The notes: generated by a model from the letters alone, not told the origin. Shown: positions 9,435 to 19,868, counted from the first letter of the stretch. The stretch: 64,000 nt of DNA from Kitasatospora fiedleri (GCF_948472415.1 NZ_OX419519.1:4092001-4156000), one strand, 5' to 3'. A program made the numbers and translations.

Positions 9435-9926
9435 ATGGGTCGGAAGTTCGTGGTCAAGGAGCGCCTCTTCGCGGTCGGCGACGACTACTGGGTCGAGGAC
9501 GAGCACGGCGAGAAGGCGTTCCTGGTGGACGGCAAGGTGCTGCGGATGCGCGACACCTTCGAGTTGCAGGACACCGCGGGCAACACGGTCGCCACCATCC
9601 GGGAGAAGGTGCTGACCGTCCGCGACGCGATGAAGATCGAGAACGCGGACGGGGACGTGGTGGCGACCGTCCGCAAGAAGCTGTTCACCCCGTTCCACGA
9701 CAAGTACCACGTGGAGCTGGAGAACGGCGGCGAGTACGAGATCCACGGCGACCTGATCGACAAGGAGTACACCGTCAAGGGCGACGGCCACCGGCTCGCC
9801 GAGGTCTCCCGCAAGTGGTTCCGGATTCGCGACACCTACGGCGTGGAGATCGAGGACGGCGTCGACGTCCCGCTGATGATCGCCGTCGCGGTCTGCCTGG
9901 ACCGCCTGGTCGAGCACAACGACTGA
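9435..9926 (+). CDS. LURP-one/Tubby-like protein
   Basis: This 163-residue all-beta protein repeats a strand pattern of the type FxVDGKVLRMRDTF, IREKVLTVRDAMKIEN and VRKKLFTPFHDKYHVE. This is characteristic of LURP-one-related (tubby-like C-terminal) proteins, which are often annotated as phospholipid scramblase-like in bacteria. There is no signal peptide. The ATG at 9435 is preceded by GAGGAG. The DUF350 membrane protein follows in the same orientation 94 bp later and may be co-transcribed. Confidence 0.8.
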   Translation: MGRKFVVKERLFAVGDDYWVEDEHGEKAFLVDGKVLRMRDTFELQDTAGNTVATIREKVLTVRDAMKIENADGDVVATVRKKLFTPFHDKYHVELENGGEYEIHGDLIDKEYTVKGDGHRLAEVSRKWFRIRDTYGVEIEDGVDVPLMIAVAVCLDRLVEHND

Positions 9927-10020
9927 GCCTCGGCCCCGGTCGGCCGCCCGCCCCGTGCGCTATGTTGTGCCGGTCCTCGGCACGGGGCCGGCGGCCGGAC
10001 AGGCAGGAGGGGCGGGACGC

Positions 10021-10443
10021 ATGAACGACATCCTTCACCAGCTGGGATACGCGTCCGCGTACGGTGCGGTCGGGCTGGTCCTGCTGCTGCTCGGCGTGCT
10101 GCTGGTCGACCTGCTGACGCCCGGCGAGCTGCGCCGGCAGATCTGGATCGAGCGCAACCGGAACGCCGCCGTGGTGCTCAGCTCGGCGCTGCTGGCGATC
10201 GGCGCGATCGTGTTCACCGCGGTGATGTCGACCTACCAGGAGTTCGCCAAGGGCCTGGCCGCGGCGGCCGTGTTCGGCCTGTTCGGCCTGGTGCTGATGG
10301 CCGTCTCGTTCTGGGTGCTGGACCTGGTGACGCCCGGCCGGCTCGGCGAGCTGCTGGTCGACCGGGAGCCGCACCCGGCGGTCTGGGTGACCGCCTCCAC
10401 CAACCTGGCCGTGGCGGCGATCGTCTCCGCCGCCATCTACTGA
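10021..10443 (+). CDS. DUF350 family membrane protein
   Basis: The 140-residue protein has four predicted membrane helices in two similar halves, with LLGVLLVDLLTPGEL in the first and VSFWVLDLVTPGRL in the second. This internal duplication and the D-(L)-TPG motif are typical of DUF350 proteins. The function is unknown. A GGAGGGGCGGGACGC leader precedes ATG 10021. Confidence 0.82.
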   Translation: MNDILHQLGYASAYGAVGLVLLLLGVLLVDLLTPGELRRQIWIERNRNAAVVLSSALLAIGAIVFTAVMSTYQEFAKGLAAAAVFGLFGLVLMAVSFWVLDLVTPGRLGELLVDREPHPAVWVTASTNLAVAAIVSAAIY

Positions 10444-10479
10444 CGTCCGCCGGCGGCCCGCCCGGCCGCCACCGCGTGC

Positions 10480-10522
10480 GAGAGGCCCGGCACCCCCGCT
10501 CGAACGGGGTGCCGGGCCTCTC
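10480..10522. terminator. Bidirectional terminator between DUF350 gene and purA
   Basis: The 17-bp perfect stem 10480-10496 pairs with 10506-10522 across a 9-base loop. It lies between the two convergent stop codons (10443 and 10532). Confidence 0.88.
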
Positions 10523-10531
10523 GCGCACGTC

Positions 10532-11920
<1,389 letters not shown>

Positions 11921-11941
11921 TTACCTGAGGAAGGACCGGTC

Positions 11942-12786
11942 GTGTCGTCGCTGTCCACGCCCGTATCCCGCCCCCCGGCGGACGCCGAGCGCCCCGGGCC
12001 GCTGCTGGTGCTGCTCGATCCGTCGGCCCGGGAGGCCGACGGCGAATCGGTGCGGATCGCCAAGGACGTGCTGTGCGGCGGCGCCGACGTGAAGGTCGCG
12101 CTGCCCGAGAGCCCGTCCGAGCTGGACCGGGTGCTCGCCCACCGGGGCCGGCGCCGGGCCGTGGTGATCGGCTCCGACCAGGCGCTCCAGCGGGTGCTCC
12201 AGGCCCTGCACCGGCAGCGGGAGTTGGACGCCGACCCGGTCGGGCTGGTCCCGGTCGGCGGCCCGGTGGCTACCGCCACCGCCCGGCTGCTCGGGGTGCC
12301 CGCCGAGCCGGTGGCGGCGGCCCGCGCGGTGCTGGCCGGCACCGCCCGCCGACTGGACCTGCTGCTCGACGACGGCGGCGGCGTGGTGCTCGCCGAGGTG
12401 CGCTTCACCGGTCCGGGCCGCCCGGGCCGCGGGGGTCCGCACGGCCGGCGGGCGGGGAGGGCGGCTGGCGTTCGCTATGGGCGAAATTGGCTGCGACCGA
12501 GCAGGCGAGCCCGGCCGGCCCGGAGGAACTGCGCATCGAGGCCGACGGCCGGCTGCTGGCCGACGTGCACCAGCGGGTGCGCCACCTGCGGGTGGCCGTG
12601 GTCGACGGCGCCATGGAACTCGCCCTGGACCTCGACGGCAGCCCGCTGCGCCACCGGACCGACCGGCTGACCGTCGCGGGGCGCGGCTTCGGCTACGAGG
12701 CGGACGGCTGCCCGGTCGGCCCGGTCCGCCACCGCACCTGGACGGTCCGCCCGGCCTCCTGGCGGTTGCTGCTGCCCGCCGCCTGA
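11942..12786 (+). pseudogene. Diacylglycerol kinase-like protein, frameshifted
   Basis: From the GTG at 11942 (AGGAAGGA ribosome site) the frame reads a DAGK-catalytic-like N-terminal half: LLVLLDPSAREADGES, then VPVGGP and RRLDLLLDD. The C-terminal half, from WRSLWAKLAATEQ to WTVRPASWRLLLP, is in another frame ending at 12786. One extra base between about 12428 and 12460 would make a single 281-residue protein; runs of five G at 12431-12435 and four G at 12454-12457 are candidate sites. Homologues of this family commonly lie beside purA in streptomycetes. Kinase activity itself is unproven for this family. Confidence 0.75.
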
Positions 12787-12849
12787 TCGCCCGCCCTCGC
12801 GGCCCCCGCGGCCCCCGCAGGCCCCCCGCCCGCCCCGCGATCACCCAGC

Positions 12850-12865
12850 GTGAGCAGGCTCACGT
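12850..12865. promoter_or_regulatory. Palindrome upstream of purF
   Basis: CGTGAGCAGGCTCACG is an inverted repeat (7 + 2 + 7) located 150 bp before purF. It may be an operator; no matching regulator is identified in the window. Confidence 0.35.
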
Positions 12866-13002
12866 TCGACCCGCCCGTCCACTGTGCGAAAGCCTGATGA
12901 CAAGGGCGTGAAGGTGGCCACCCGCTGTGCGGAAAGCTGGTAAGAGGCGGTGTCTACGCGCGTACCAGGAGGCTGCCATCAGGCCGTTCGCCCGGGCTGC
13001 CC

Positions 13003-13008
13003 TAGACT
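13003..13008 (+). promoter_or_regulatory. Possible -10 for a leaderless purF transcript
   Basis: TAGACT lies seven bases before the purF GTG. The only purine-rich ribosome-site-like sequence (GGAG) is two bases from the start codon, too close to work normally. This layout is that of leaderless actinobacterial genes, but a convincing -35 is not seen. Confidence 0.3.
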
Positions 13009-13015
13009 CGGAGAC

Positions 13016-14596
13016 GTGCCACGTGGTGACGGACGACTCAATCACGACCTGCTCCCCGGCGAGAAGGGCCCCCAGGACGCTTGCGGCGTCTTCGGGGTCT
13101 GGGCCCCCGGCGAGGAGGTCGCGAAGCTCACGTACTTCGGCCTCTATGCCCTGCAGCACCGCGGACAGGAATCCGCGGGCATCGCAGTGAGCAACGGCTC
13201 CCAGATCCTCGTCTTCAAGGACATGGGACTCGTCTCCCAGGTCTTCGACGAGACCTCCCTGGGGTCGCTGCACGGGCATATCGCCGTCGGACATGCCCGC
13301 TACTCGACCACCGGGTCCTCGGTCTGGGAGAACGCCCAGCCGACCTTCCGCGCGACCGTCCACGGCTCGCTGGCCCTCGGCCACAACGGAAACCTGGTCA
13401 ACACCGCCGAACTCGCGGCGATGGTCGCCGAACTGCCGGGCGAGGAGCACGTCTCCCGCTCCGGCCGGACCGCGGCCACCAACGACACCGACCTGCTGAC
13501 CGCCCTGCTGGCCGGCCACCCGGACCTCACCATCGAGGAGACGGCCCGCAAGGTCCTCCCCGGGGTGAAGGGCGCCTTCTCGCTGGTCTTCATGGACGAG
13601 CACACGCTCTACGCCGCCCGCGACCCGCAGGGCATCCGCCCGCTGGTGCTCGGCCGGATCGAGCGCGGCTGGGTGGTCGCCTCCGAGACCTCCGCCCTCG
13701 ACATCGTCGGCGCCAGCTTCATCCGCGAGGTGGAGCCCGGCGAGCTGATCGCCATCGACGAGAACGGCATGCGCACCTCGCGCTTCGCCGAGGCCAAGCC
13801 CAAGGGCTGCGTCTTCGAGTACGTCTACCTGGCCCGCCCGGACACCACCATCGCCGGCCGCAACGTGCACCTCTCCCGGGTGGAGATGGGCCGCAAGCTG
13901 GCCGCCGAGGCCCCGGTCGAGGCCGACCTGGTGATAGCCACGCCCGAGTCCGGCACCCCCGCCGCGATCGGGTACGCCGAGGCCAGCGGCATCCCGTTCG
14001 GCTCCGGCCTGGTGAAGAACGCCTACGTGGGCCGCACCTTCATCCAGCCCAACCAGACCATCCGCCAGCTCGGCATCCGGCTCAAGCTCAACCCGCTCAA
14101 GGAAGTCATCCGGGGCAAGCGCCTGGTGGTCGTGGACGACTCGATCGTCCGCGGCAACACCCAGCGCGCGCTGGTGCGGATGCTGCGCGAGGCCGGCGCC
14201 GCCGAGGTGCACATCCGGATCTCCTCCCCGCCGGTGAAGTGGCCGTGCTTCTTCGGCATCGACTTCGCCACCCGCGCCGAGCTGATCGCCAACGGCCTCT
14301 CGGTCGAGGAGATCGGCCGCTCGCTGGGCGCCGACTCGCTGGCCTACATCTCGATCGACGGGATGATCGAGGCCACCAAGCAGCCCAAGGACCAGCTCTG
14401 CCGGGCCTGCTTCGACGGCGAGTACCCGATGGAGCTGCCCGACCCGGCGCTGCTCGGCAAGCTGCTGCTGGAGGCGGAAATCGCCGGCGGCCAGGCCAAG
14501 CAGCCCGTCCGCGGCGGCAAGCAGACCAGCGACCTCGACGGCGTGCAGTCGCTGCTGGGTGGCGCCGGCGCGGCGGACGCGCTGCGCCGCCCGTAA
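13016..14596 (+). CDS. purF: Amidophosphoribosyltransferase
   Basis: The 526-residue enzyme makes 5-phosphoribosylamine from PRPP and glutamine, the first step of purine synthesis. The glutaminase nucleophile is Cys23 in DACGVFGVW, preceded by a short propeptide that is normally cleaved. HGHIAVGHARYSTTG and the PRPP loop VVVDDSIVRGNT are intact. The start is taken at GTG 13016 (MPRGDGRLN), the form I recall for streptomycete PurF; the open frame extends further upstream. purM follows after 94 bp in the same direction, probably one operon. Confidence 0.96.
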   Translation: MPRGDGRLNHDLLPGEKGPQDACGVFGVWAPGEEVAKLTYFGLYALQHRGQESAGIAVSNGSQILVFKDMGLVSQVFDETSLGSLHGHIAVGHARYSTTGSSVWENAQPTFRATVHGSLALGHNGNLVNTAELAAMVAELPGEEHVSRSGRTAATNDTDLLTALLAGHPDLTIEETARKVLPGVKGAFSLVFMDEHTLYAARDPQGIRPLVLGRIERGWVVASETSALDIVGASFIREVEPGELIAIDENGMRTSRFAEAKPKGCVFEYVYLARPDTTIAGRNVHLSRVEMGRKLAAEAPVEADLVIATPESGTPAAIGYAEASGIPFGSGLVKNAYVGRTFIQPNQTIRQLGIRLKLNPLKEVIRGKRLVVVDDSIVRGNTQRALVRMLREAGAAEVHIRISSPPVKWPCFFGIDFATRAELIANGLSVEEIGRSLGADSLAYISIDGMIEATKQPKDQLCRACFDGEYPMELPDPALLGKLLLEAEIAGGQAKQPVRGGKQTSDLDGVQSLLGGAGAADALRRP

Positions 14597-14690
14597 CCGT
14601 GCGCACCGCCCCCGGCGCCGGACGCCGGGGGCACCCCGTCCCGGCCCCGGCCGGGGAGGCAGCACCACCACTTCGAAAGGGCCACACCAG

Positions 14691-15767
14691 GTGACCAGCA
14701 ACGAGACCGGGGCGACCTACGCCGCCGCGGGTGTCGACATCGAGGCCGGCGACCGTGCCGTCGAGCTGATGAAGCAGTGGGTGAGGAAGAGCAACCGGCC
14801 CGAGGTGGTCGGCGGGCTCGGCGGCTTCGCCGGGCTGTTCGACGCCTCCGCCTTCAAGCGCTACGAGCGCCCGCTGCTGGCCACCGCCACCGACGGCGTC
14901 GGCACCAAGGTCGCCATCGCCCAGGCCATGGACAAGCACGACACCATCGGCCACGACCTGGTCGCCATGGTCGTCGACGACCTGGTGGTGTGCGGCGCCG
15001 AACCGCTGTTCATGACCGACTACATCTGCGTCGGCAAGGTCGTCCCGGAGCGGGTCGCCGCGATCGTCAAGGGCATCGCCGAGGGCTGCACGCTGGCCGG
15101 CTGCGCGCTGGTCGGCGGCGAGACCGCCGAGCACCCGGGCCTGCTCGGCCCGGACGAGTACGACGTCGCGGGTGCCGGCACCGGCGTGGTCGAGGCCGAT
15201 GCGCTGCTCGGCCCGGACCGGGTCCGGGCGGGCGACGTGGTGATCGCGATGGCCGCCTCCGGCCTGCACTCCAACGGCTACTCGCTGGTGCGGCACGTGC
15301 TGCTGGAGCGGGCCGGCTGGTCGCTGGACCGCCGGGTCGAGGAGTTCGGCCGCACCCTGGGCGAGGAGCTGCTGGAGCCGACGCGGATCTACTCGCTGGA
15401 CTGCCTGGCGCTGACCCGGGCCACCGAGGTCCACGCCTTCTCGCACGTCACCGGCGGCGGCCTGGCCGCCAACCTGGCCCGGGTCATCCCGGACGGCCTG
15501 CACGCCCGCCTCGACCGCGGCACCTGGTCGCCGCTGCCGGTGTTCCGCACCGTCGCCAAGGTCGGCGCGGTGCAGACGCTGGAGATCGAGAAGACCCTGA
15601 ACATGGGCGTCGGCATGGTCGCCGTCGTCCCGCCGGAGTCGGTCGACGCGGTGCTCGCCGTCCTGGAGGACCGCGACGTGGAGGCCTGGCTGCTCGGCGA
15701 CGTGGTCGAGCGCACCGCCGAGCACGACGGCGGCGCCGCGCTGTACAACTCCTACGAGTCGTTCTGA
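14691..15767 (+). CDS. purM: Phosphoribosylformylglycinamidine cyclo-ligase (AIR synthetase)
   Basis: This 358-residue enzyme performs ATP-dependent ring closure of FGAM to AIR in purine synthesis. The diagnostic segments TYAAAGVDIEAGDRAVELMK, ATDGVGTKVAIA, GGETAEHPGLL and SHVTGGGLAANLARV are present. The GTG at 14691 opens the conserved N-terminus. It is directly downstream of purF and closed by a strong terminator at 15784. Confidence 0.97.
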   Translation: MTSNETGATYAAAGVDIEAGDRAVELMKQWVRKSNRPEVVGGLGGFAGLFDASAFKRYERPLLATATDGVGTKVAIAQAMDKHDTIGHDLVAMVVDDLVVCGAEPLFMTDYICVGKVVPERVAAIVKGIAEGCTLAGCALVGGETAEHPGLLGPDEYDVAGAGTGVVEADALLGPDRVRAGDVVIAMAASGLHSNGYSLVRHVLLERAGWSLDRRVEEFGRTLGEELLEPTRIYSLDCLALTRATEVHAFSHVTGGGLAANLARVIPDGLHARLDRGTWSPLPVFRTVAKVGAVQTLEIEKTLNMGVGMVAVVPPESVDAVLAVLEDRDVEAWLLGDVVERTAEHDGGAALYNSYESF

Positions 15768-15783
15768 CCCGAGGCACGGTGAG

Positions 15784-15810
15784 GGGCCCCGCCGCACCGC
15801 GGTGGGGCCC
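15784..15810 (+). terminator. Terminator of the purF-purM operon
   Basis: A 12-bp stem (15784-15795 with 15799-15810, one G-T wobble) with a 3-base loop, 17 bp after the purM stop and followed by TT. Confidence 0.8.
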
Positions 15811-15924
15811 TTCGCACGCCCCGTCCGCCCCACCCGCCCCGCGCCCCGGGGCGCGCTGCGGCGGGACGCCGAAAACCGGCCCGGCGCTCACGGGGAGCGC
15901 TCGGACCGGCCGGGTCGGAGGGCG

Positions 15925-16161
15925 TTACGCGCGACGACGAGCCGGAGGGGTGTCCTCTTCCTCGTCGTCGTGGTTGTACTTGTCCGCGTACGCCGCGTAG
16001 GGGTCGTCCTCGTCGTCGTCCTCGATCGGCTCAGGCTCGATCGCGGTCGACGGAGATACACCCAGCTCATTCGACAGACGGTTTGCGTCGAACCCGCCGC
16101 TGTTGTACTTCAGCTCGCGGGCGACCTTCGTCTGCTTGGCCTTGGCCCGGCCGCGCCCCAT
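15925..16161 (-). CDS. DUF3073 family protein
   Basis: This 78-residue protein has a basic N-terminus (MGRGRAKAKQTKVARELKYN) and a highly acidic C-terminal half with runs of Asp/Glu ending in a basic ARRRA. This is the typical DUF3073 layout of actinobacteria, where the gene conserves its place beside purM. The function is unknown; the charge pattern suggests RNA or ribosome association, which is inference. GAGGGGG precedes the ATG. Confidence 0.88.
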   Translation of the reverse strand: MGRGRAKAKQTKVARELKYNSGGFDANRLSNELGVSPSTAIEPEPIEDDDEDDPYAAYADKYNHDDEEEDTPPARRRA

Positions 16162-16486
16162 GGGTCGACCCCCTCAACGGTGGGGCTCACGGCCCCGAGT
16201 CTGACACGTGTTGATGATCAGGTCCGGCCTGCCCGAAGTGGGAGACCGTCCCTTGGAGCATTAACGGTACCTGTTTCCGCCGCCGGACGGTACGTCGCCG
16301 GTGTGACGTGGCGCGCACCCGAACCCCTCCGAACCAGGTCCGCCCAGGTCAGAGGGGAATTACGGGGCTTTCGCAGGCTGTCCGACCCAGGGCCGGTCCC
16401 GTCGTTCCTGCAGAGATTATCCCCCGAAGGGGGCGCGGCATCGCCCGATCGGGGGACGGACTGAGAATCCGGTTCCACATCGTGAT
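16162..16486. other. Intergenic region upstream of DUF3073 gene
   Basis: No coding sequence is convincing here. It holds the DUF3073 promoter region on the minus strand. The only structures noted are an ACACGTGT palindrome at 16204-16211 and a TGATCA next to it, about 45 bp before the DUF3073 start. Confidence 0.4.
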
Positions 16487-16516
16487 GCGCGGGGCCGGGC
16501 GGCGCCGGCCCCGCGC
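16487..16516 (-). terminator. Terminator of valine dehydrogenase gene
   Basis: A 12-bp perfect stem (16487-16498 with 16505-16516) with a 6-base loop, just beyond the minus-strand stop codon at 16533. Confidence 0.75.
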
Positions 16517-16532
16517 GCACGGGCGGTCCGGG

Positions 16533-17675
16533 TCAGCCCCGGCGGGCCCCCGGGAGCAGCACCGAGCGCAGCGCGCCGATCTCCCGCATCCGCTTCTCGG
16601 CGAGCCGGTCGGCGGCCACCGCGGGCGGGACGCCGTCGGCGGCGGCCCGGGTGAAGATCTCCAGGGTGGTGTCGAAGATCCCCGTCGCCTTGGTCTTGGC
16701 CCGGTCGAAGTTGAAGCCCTCGATCTCGTCGGCGACCTGGATCACGCCGCCGGAGTTCACCAGGTAGTCGGGCGCGTACAGGATGCCGCGGTCGGCGAGG
16801 TCCTTCTCGACGCCCGGGTGGGAGAGCTGGTTGTTGGCCGCGCCGCAGACGACCGCGGTGCCGGCCGCGCCCAGCGCGGCGACGGTGTCGTCGGTGAGCG
16901 CGCCGCCGAGCGCGCAGGGGGCGTAGACGTCAAGCGCGGAGGCCAGCAGGGCGCCGGTGTCGGCCACCACCTCGACCTCCGGGTGGGTGGCCCGGACCCG
17001 GTTCACGGCGGCCTCGGAGACGTCGGTGACGACCACGGTGGCGCCGTCCGCGACCAGGTGGCCCACCAGGTAGTGGCCGACCTTGCCGACGCCGGCCACG
17101 CCGACCCGCTTGCCGCGCAGGGTGGGCCGGCCCCAGCGGGCCTGGGCCGAGGCCCGCATGCCCTGGAAGACGCCGAAGGCGGTCAGGATCGAGGAGTCGC
17201 CGGCGCCGCCGTGCTCGGGCGAGCGGCCGGTGACGAACTCGGTCTCCCGGGCCACCACGTCCATGTCCCGCACGTAGGTGCCCACGTCGCAGGCGGTGAT
17301 GTAGCGGCCGCGCAGGGACTGCACGAAGCGCCCGTAGGCGCGCAGCAGCGCCTCGTTCTTGACCTTCTCGGGATCGCCGATGATCACGGCCTTGCCGCCG
17401 CCGAGGTCGAGCCCGGCGAGGGCGTTCTTGTAGCTCATCCCGCGGGAGAGGTTCAGCGCGTCCTGGAGCGCCTCCTCCTCGGTGCCGTACGGGAAGAAGC
17501 GGGTGCCGCCCAGGGCCGGGCCGAGGGCGGTGGAGTGGATGGCGATGATCGCCTTGAGGCCGGAGGAGCGGTCGTGGCAGAGCACGACCTGCTCGTGCCC
17601 CTCGCCGTCCCGGTCGGTGCCGAAGACCCGGCTCAGCACGCCTGGTGCGGTGTGCGTGGTGTGTACGTCGGTCAC
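16533..17675 (-). CDS. vdh: Valine (Leu/Val/Phe-type) dehydrogenase
   Basis: This 380-residue NAD-dependent branched-chain amino-acid dehydrogenase deaminates valine to 2-ketoisovalerate, which feeds catabolism and branched-chain or polyketide starter supply in streptomycetes. The catalytic Lys lies in [15 protein letters not shown], and the NAD fold in [28 protein letters not shown] and [20 protein letters not shown] are also diagnostic. The position between DUF3073 and the bldC region is the conserved location of vdh. The GTG start at 17675 gives a somewhat extended N-terminus with two TH repeats. Confidence 0.93.
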   Translation of the reverse strand: MTDVHTTHTAPGVLSRVFGTDRDGEGHEQVVLCHDRSSGLKAIIAIHSTALGPALGGTRFFPYGTEEEALQDALNLSRGMSYKNALAGLDLGGGKAVIIGDPEKVKNEALLRAYGRFVQSLRGRYITACDVGTYVRDMDVVARETEFVTGRSPEHGGAGDSSILTAFGVFQGMRASAQARWGRPTLRGKRVGVAGVGKVGHYLVGHLVADGATVVVTDVSEAAVNRVRATHPEVEVVADTGALLASALDVYAPCALGGALTDDTVAALGAAGTAVVCGAANNQLSHPGVEKDLADRGILYAPDYLVNSGGVIQVADEIEGFNFDRAKTKATGIFDTTLEIFTRAAADGVPPAVAADRLAEKRMREIGALRSVLLPGARRG

Positions 17676-17837
17676 GGTGGTGACTCCAGTAAGGATGGCC
17701 CGCGGCGGTGGTGCGGGCGTCTGAGTGGAAGCCTAGCCTCGGGAACACCTTCGAATCCGCCCTTCGGGGGCCCCCGGAGGACAACGACCGAAGCCGTCCG
17801 CGCGACACCCTGACGGTTCCCGCGGGCGCGTGCGACG

Positions 17838-18776
17838 ATGCCGGGCGTGACCGTCTGGCGCACGACCGTGCTTCCTCCGTACACCGCGCAGCTGCGGGTC
17901 TACGAGCCGCTGGCCGCCTTCCCCGAGCCCGACCGCGCCCGCTGGCAGGCGTACGCCGCCGAGCACGGCCCCGACGCCGAGGGGCCGGGGCGGCCGGTGA
18001 CCGCGGCGGCGCTGGCCGAGCAGCGGGCCGCGCTGGCGGGCCTGGCGGCCCTGACGCCCCGTCCGCTGCCCGCCCGGGAGGACGGACGGGCCTTCGTGCG
18101 GGCGCTGGACGGGGTGGTCTACGTCTGCCCCTGGACGACCCGGCTGCGCAGCTGGCTGGCGCTCCAGGAGCTGCAGCGGACGCTGCCCGCGCACCTGGTG
18201 GACACCGTGCTGCCGCCGGCCCTGCGGACGGCCGCGGAGGCGGACCGGGCGCGCTGGCAGCAGGAGCACCCCGACGCCCGGCCGTGGATCGCCTCCAGCC
18301 GCTGGGAGGTGCCGCTGCGCTGGTTCCTGCCGTTCGGCGAGGAGGACCGCCGGCACGTGCCGGCGGGGGAGTACGGCTCCTCGGGGGAGGGCGAGCGGCC
18401 GGAGCCGGCCGCGCTGTTCTACCTGACGCCGATGGTGCAGGCCCGCCGCCGGGTGGCCCGGGCCTACCGGCTGCTGCGGAAGGGGGCTCCCCCGGCCGAG
18501 GGCCGGGGGAGGGCGCCGGGCGGGCCGCTGGCGGACGGCGCGGAGGAGGTCGGGCGCTGGCTGGAGGAGTTCCACCCGCGCTCGCTGGTCGAGCTGGACT
18601 ACGGCGGCCTGGCCCGGCTGCTGGGCCCGCGGGCGCTGGCCGAGGAGCGCTCGGTGGGCGAACTGGCGGACGGGCTGGGCGCCCTGCGGGCCGGGGACAC
18701 CGCGGCGGCGCTGCGGGCCTACGAGGGGCTGACGGCGCGCTGGCGGCGGGTGCTGGCGCTGCGGCAGGCGTCCTGA
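17838..18776 (+). CDS. Conserved hypothetical protein of streptomycetes
   Basis: This 312-residue protein is rich in Trp, Arg and Ala. Conserved-looking segments are WRTTVLPPYTAQLRVYEPL, VYVCPWTTRLRSWLAL, YLTPMVQARRRVARAYRLL and WLEEFHPRSLVELDYGGL. No catalytic motif or membrane segment is recognised. I recall it as conserved between vdh and bldC in streptomycetes, so the gene is real but of unknown function. GTG 17847 is an equally good start and would match homologues beginning with MTVWRTT. Confidence 0.75.
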   Translation: MPGVTVWRTTVLPPYTAQLRVYEPLAAFPEPDRARWQAYAAEHGPDAEGPGRPVTAAALAEQRAALAGLAALTPRPLPAREDGRAFVRALDGVVYVCPWTTRLRSWLALQELQRTLPAHLVDTVLPPALRTAAEADRARWQQEHPDARPWIASSRWEVPLRWFLPFGEEDRRHVPAGEYGSSGEGERPEPAALFYLTPMVQARRRVARAYRLLRKGAPPAEGRGRAPGGPLADGAEEVGRWLEEFHPRSLVELDYGGLARLLGPRALAEERSVGELADGLGALRAGDTAAALRAYEGLTARWRRVLALRQAS

Positions 18777-19306
18777 GCGGGCCGTGGCAGGTCCGGGCGG
18801 CGTGGGGGCGGCGTGGGGGCGGTGTGGGGGCGGGGCGGCCGGGGGAGGTGACGGGGCGTCAGAAAATTGCCTCTGGCCGAACTCCGGCGACCGGGGGAGG
18901 ATGGTCCATACCATTGGCGCGGTTACCGGGACCATGGTCCCGGATCGGGTCAATCCCCACGGAACGTGATACTACTCACCGTTGACGCGAACTCAGACCT
19001 ATATGCCAAAATGGGACAACCAGCCCAAGCTCACTCAGGCGTGCCGCACCGTGACCGGACGTCACCGCTGCGTGACTGTCCGCTATGGGGTGGTCCGGGG
19101 CCTTCCGTCGCTCTTGAACCCGTGAGGGGTCAATTTTGGCGGTTTGGCCGATGGGGCTGGACGGATGGTGTAGTTGTAGACACCAGGACAAGCCGTTCGT
19201 CCTATAACCGACTCGGCCCGTCCGTGCCATTTCGGGCATCGGGGGCCAAGGTGCAGAATTTGAAGGATAGAACCGCCCTGGTTCGGTTCTCCCGAGGAGG
19301 CCGCTC
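18777..19306. other. Long non-coding region upstream of bldC
   Basis: No gene is supported in these 530 bases. It contains a G-rich repeat (18799-18845), an 18-bp perfect palindrome CCGGGACCATGGTCCCGG at 18926-18943 with a weaker ATGGT/ACCAT inverted repeat 12 bases to its left (18901-18914), and the bldC promoter nearer the gene. A leader this long fits a developmentally controlled regulator. Confidence 0.45.
18799..18845 (+). repeat. G-rich 11-bp tandem repeat, possible G-quadruplex
   Basis: Three copies of an 11-bp unit (GGCGTGGGGGC, last copy GGTGTGGGGGC) run from 18799 to 18831, followed by GGGG and GGGGG. That gives five closely spaced G-runs of four or five, enough for a quadruplex on the plus strand. 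It starts 22 bp after the preceding gene. Confidence 0.5.
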
Positions 19307-19513
19307 ATGACCGCTCGTACCCCTGACGCCGAGCCCCTGCTGACGCCGGCAGAGGTCGCCACGATGTTTCGTGTGGACCCGAAGACCGTGACCCGCTGGG
19401 CCAAGGCAGGCAAGCTCACGTCGATCCGGACTCTCGGCGGCCACCGCCGCTACCGCGAGGCGGAGGTGCGTGCCCTGCTGGCCGGTATTCCGGCCCAGCG
19501 CACCGAGGTCTGA
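19307..19513 (+). CDS. bldC: Developmental transcriptional regulator BldC
   Basis: The 68-residue MerR-like DNA-binding protein has no effector domain. The winged helix-turn-helix is visible as LLTPAEVATMFRVDPKTVTRWAK with the wing at IRTLGGHRRYREAEV. Sequence and length match BldC, which binds cooperatively to direct repeats and restrains entry into sporulation in streptomycetes. The ATG at 19307 follows AGGAGG. It is monocistronic, with two terminator hairpins downstream. Confidence 0.96.
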   Translation: MTARTPDAEPLLTPAEVATMFRVDPKTVTRWAKAGKLTSIRTLGGHRRYREAEVRALLAGIPAQRTEV

Positions 19514-19536
19514 TCCCCCCGTTCGTTCCGGCAGCC

Positions 19537-19558
19537 CCCCGACTCCGCCGGGTCGGGG
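19537..19558 (+). terminator. First bldC terminator hairpin
   Basis: CCCCGAC (19537-19543) pairs with GTCGGGG (19552-19558) around an 8-base loop (TCCGCCGG). The same loop and inner stem recur in the next hairpin. Confidence 0.6.
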
Positions 19559-19573
19559 CGCGGCCGACAGCTT

Positions 19574-19620
19574 GAGGGCCGCCGCCTTCCGACTCCGCCG
19601 GGTCGGAAGGGGCGGCCCTC
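19574..19620 (+). terminator. Second, stronger bldC terminator hairpin
   Basis: A 19-bp stem with one bulged G (19574-19593 with 19602-19620) has the same TCCGCCGG loop as the hairpin 37 bp upstream. The two hairpins share the sequence CCGACTCCGCCGGGTCGG. Confidence 0.8.
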
Positions 19621-19752
19621 CGGCATGTCCGGGGCCGGTCCGCGGGGCGGGCGGGGGAGGGGGTGCGGGTGCTCCGGAAGGGGTTCCGGGCGGAATCCGG
19701 CATTCCCTTTCGGATGATCATCGCAGGGGGGCGTAGCCGGGAAAGGCAGTGC

Positions 19753-19769
19753 AATTTTATATATTAAAT
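19753..19769. other. AT-rich patch between bldC and tRNA-Asp
   Basis: AATTTTATATATTAAAT is a 17-base stretch with no G or C, in DNA otherwise mostly GC. It lies in 240 bp with no gene, downstream of bldC and of the convergent tRNA-Asp. It contains AATT followed after six bases by ATTA, close to the AT-rich direct repeats bound by BldC. No gene start lies next to it. Confidence 0.35.
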
Positions 19770-19868
19770 CAGGGCGCTTTGCGGAGATGCTCCCGAAGTG
19801 GCATCTCAAAAGCCGTCCAGTGACGGTCGTCACAGTCGCGCGCCTTGCGCCGGGCTCCGGAAACGCGA

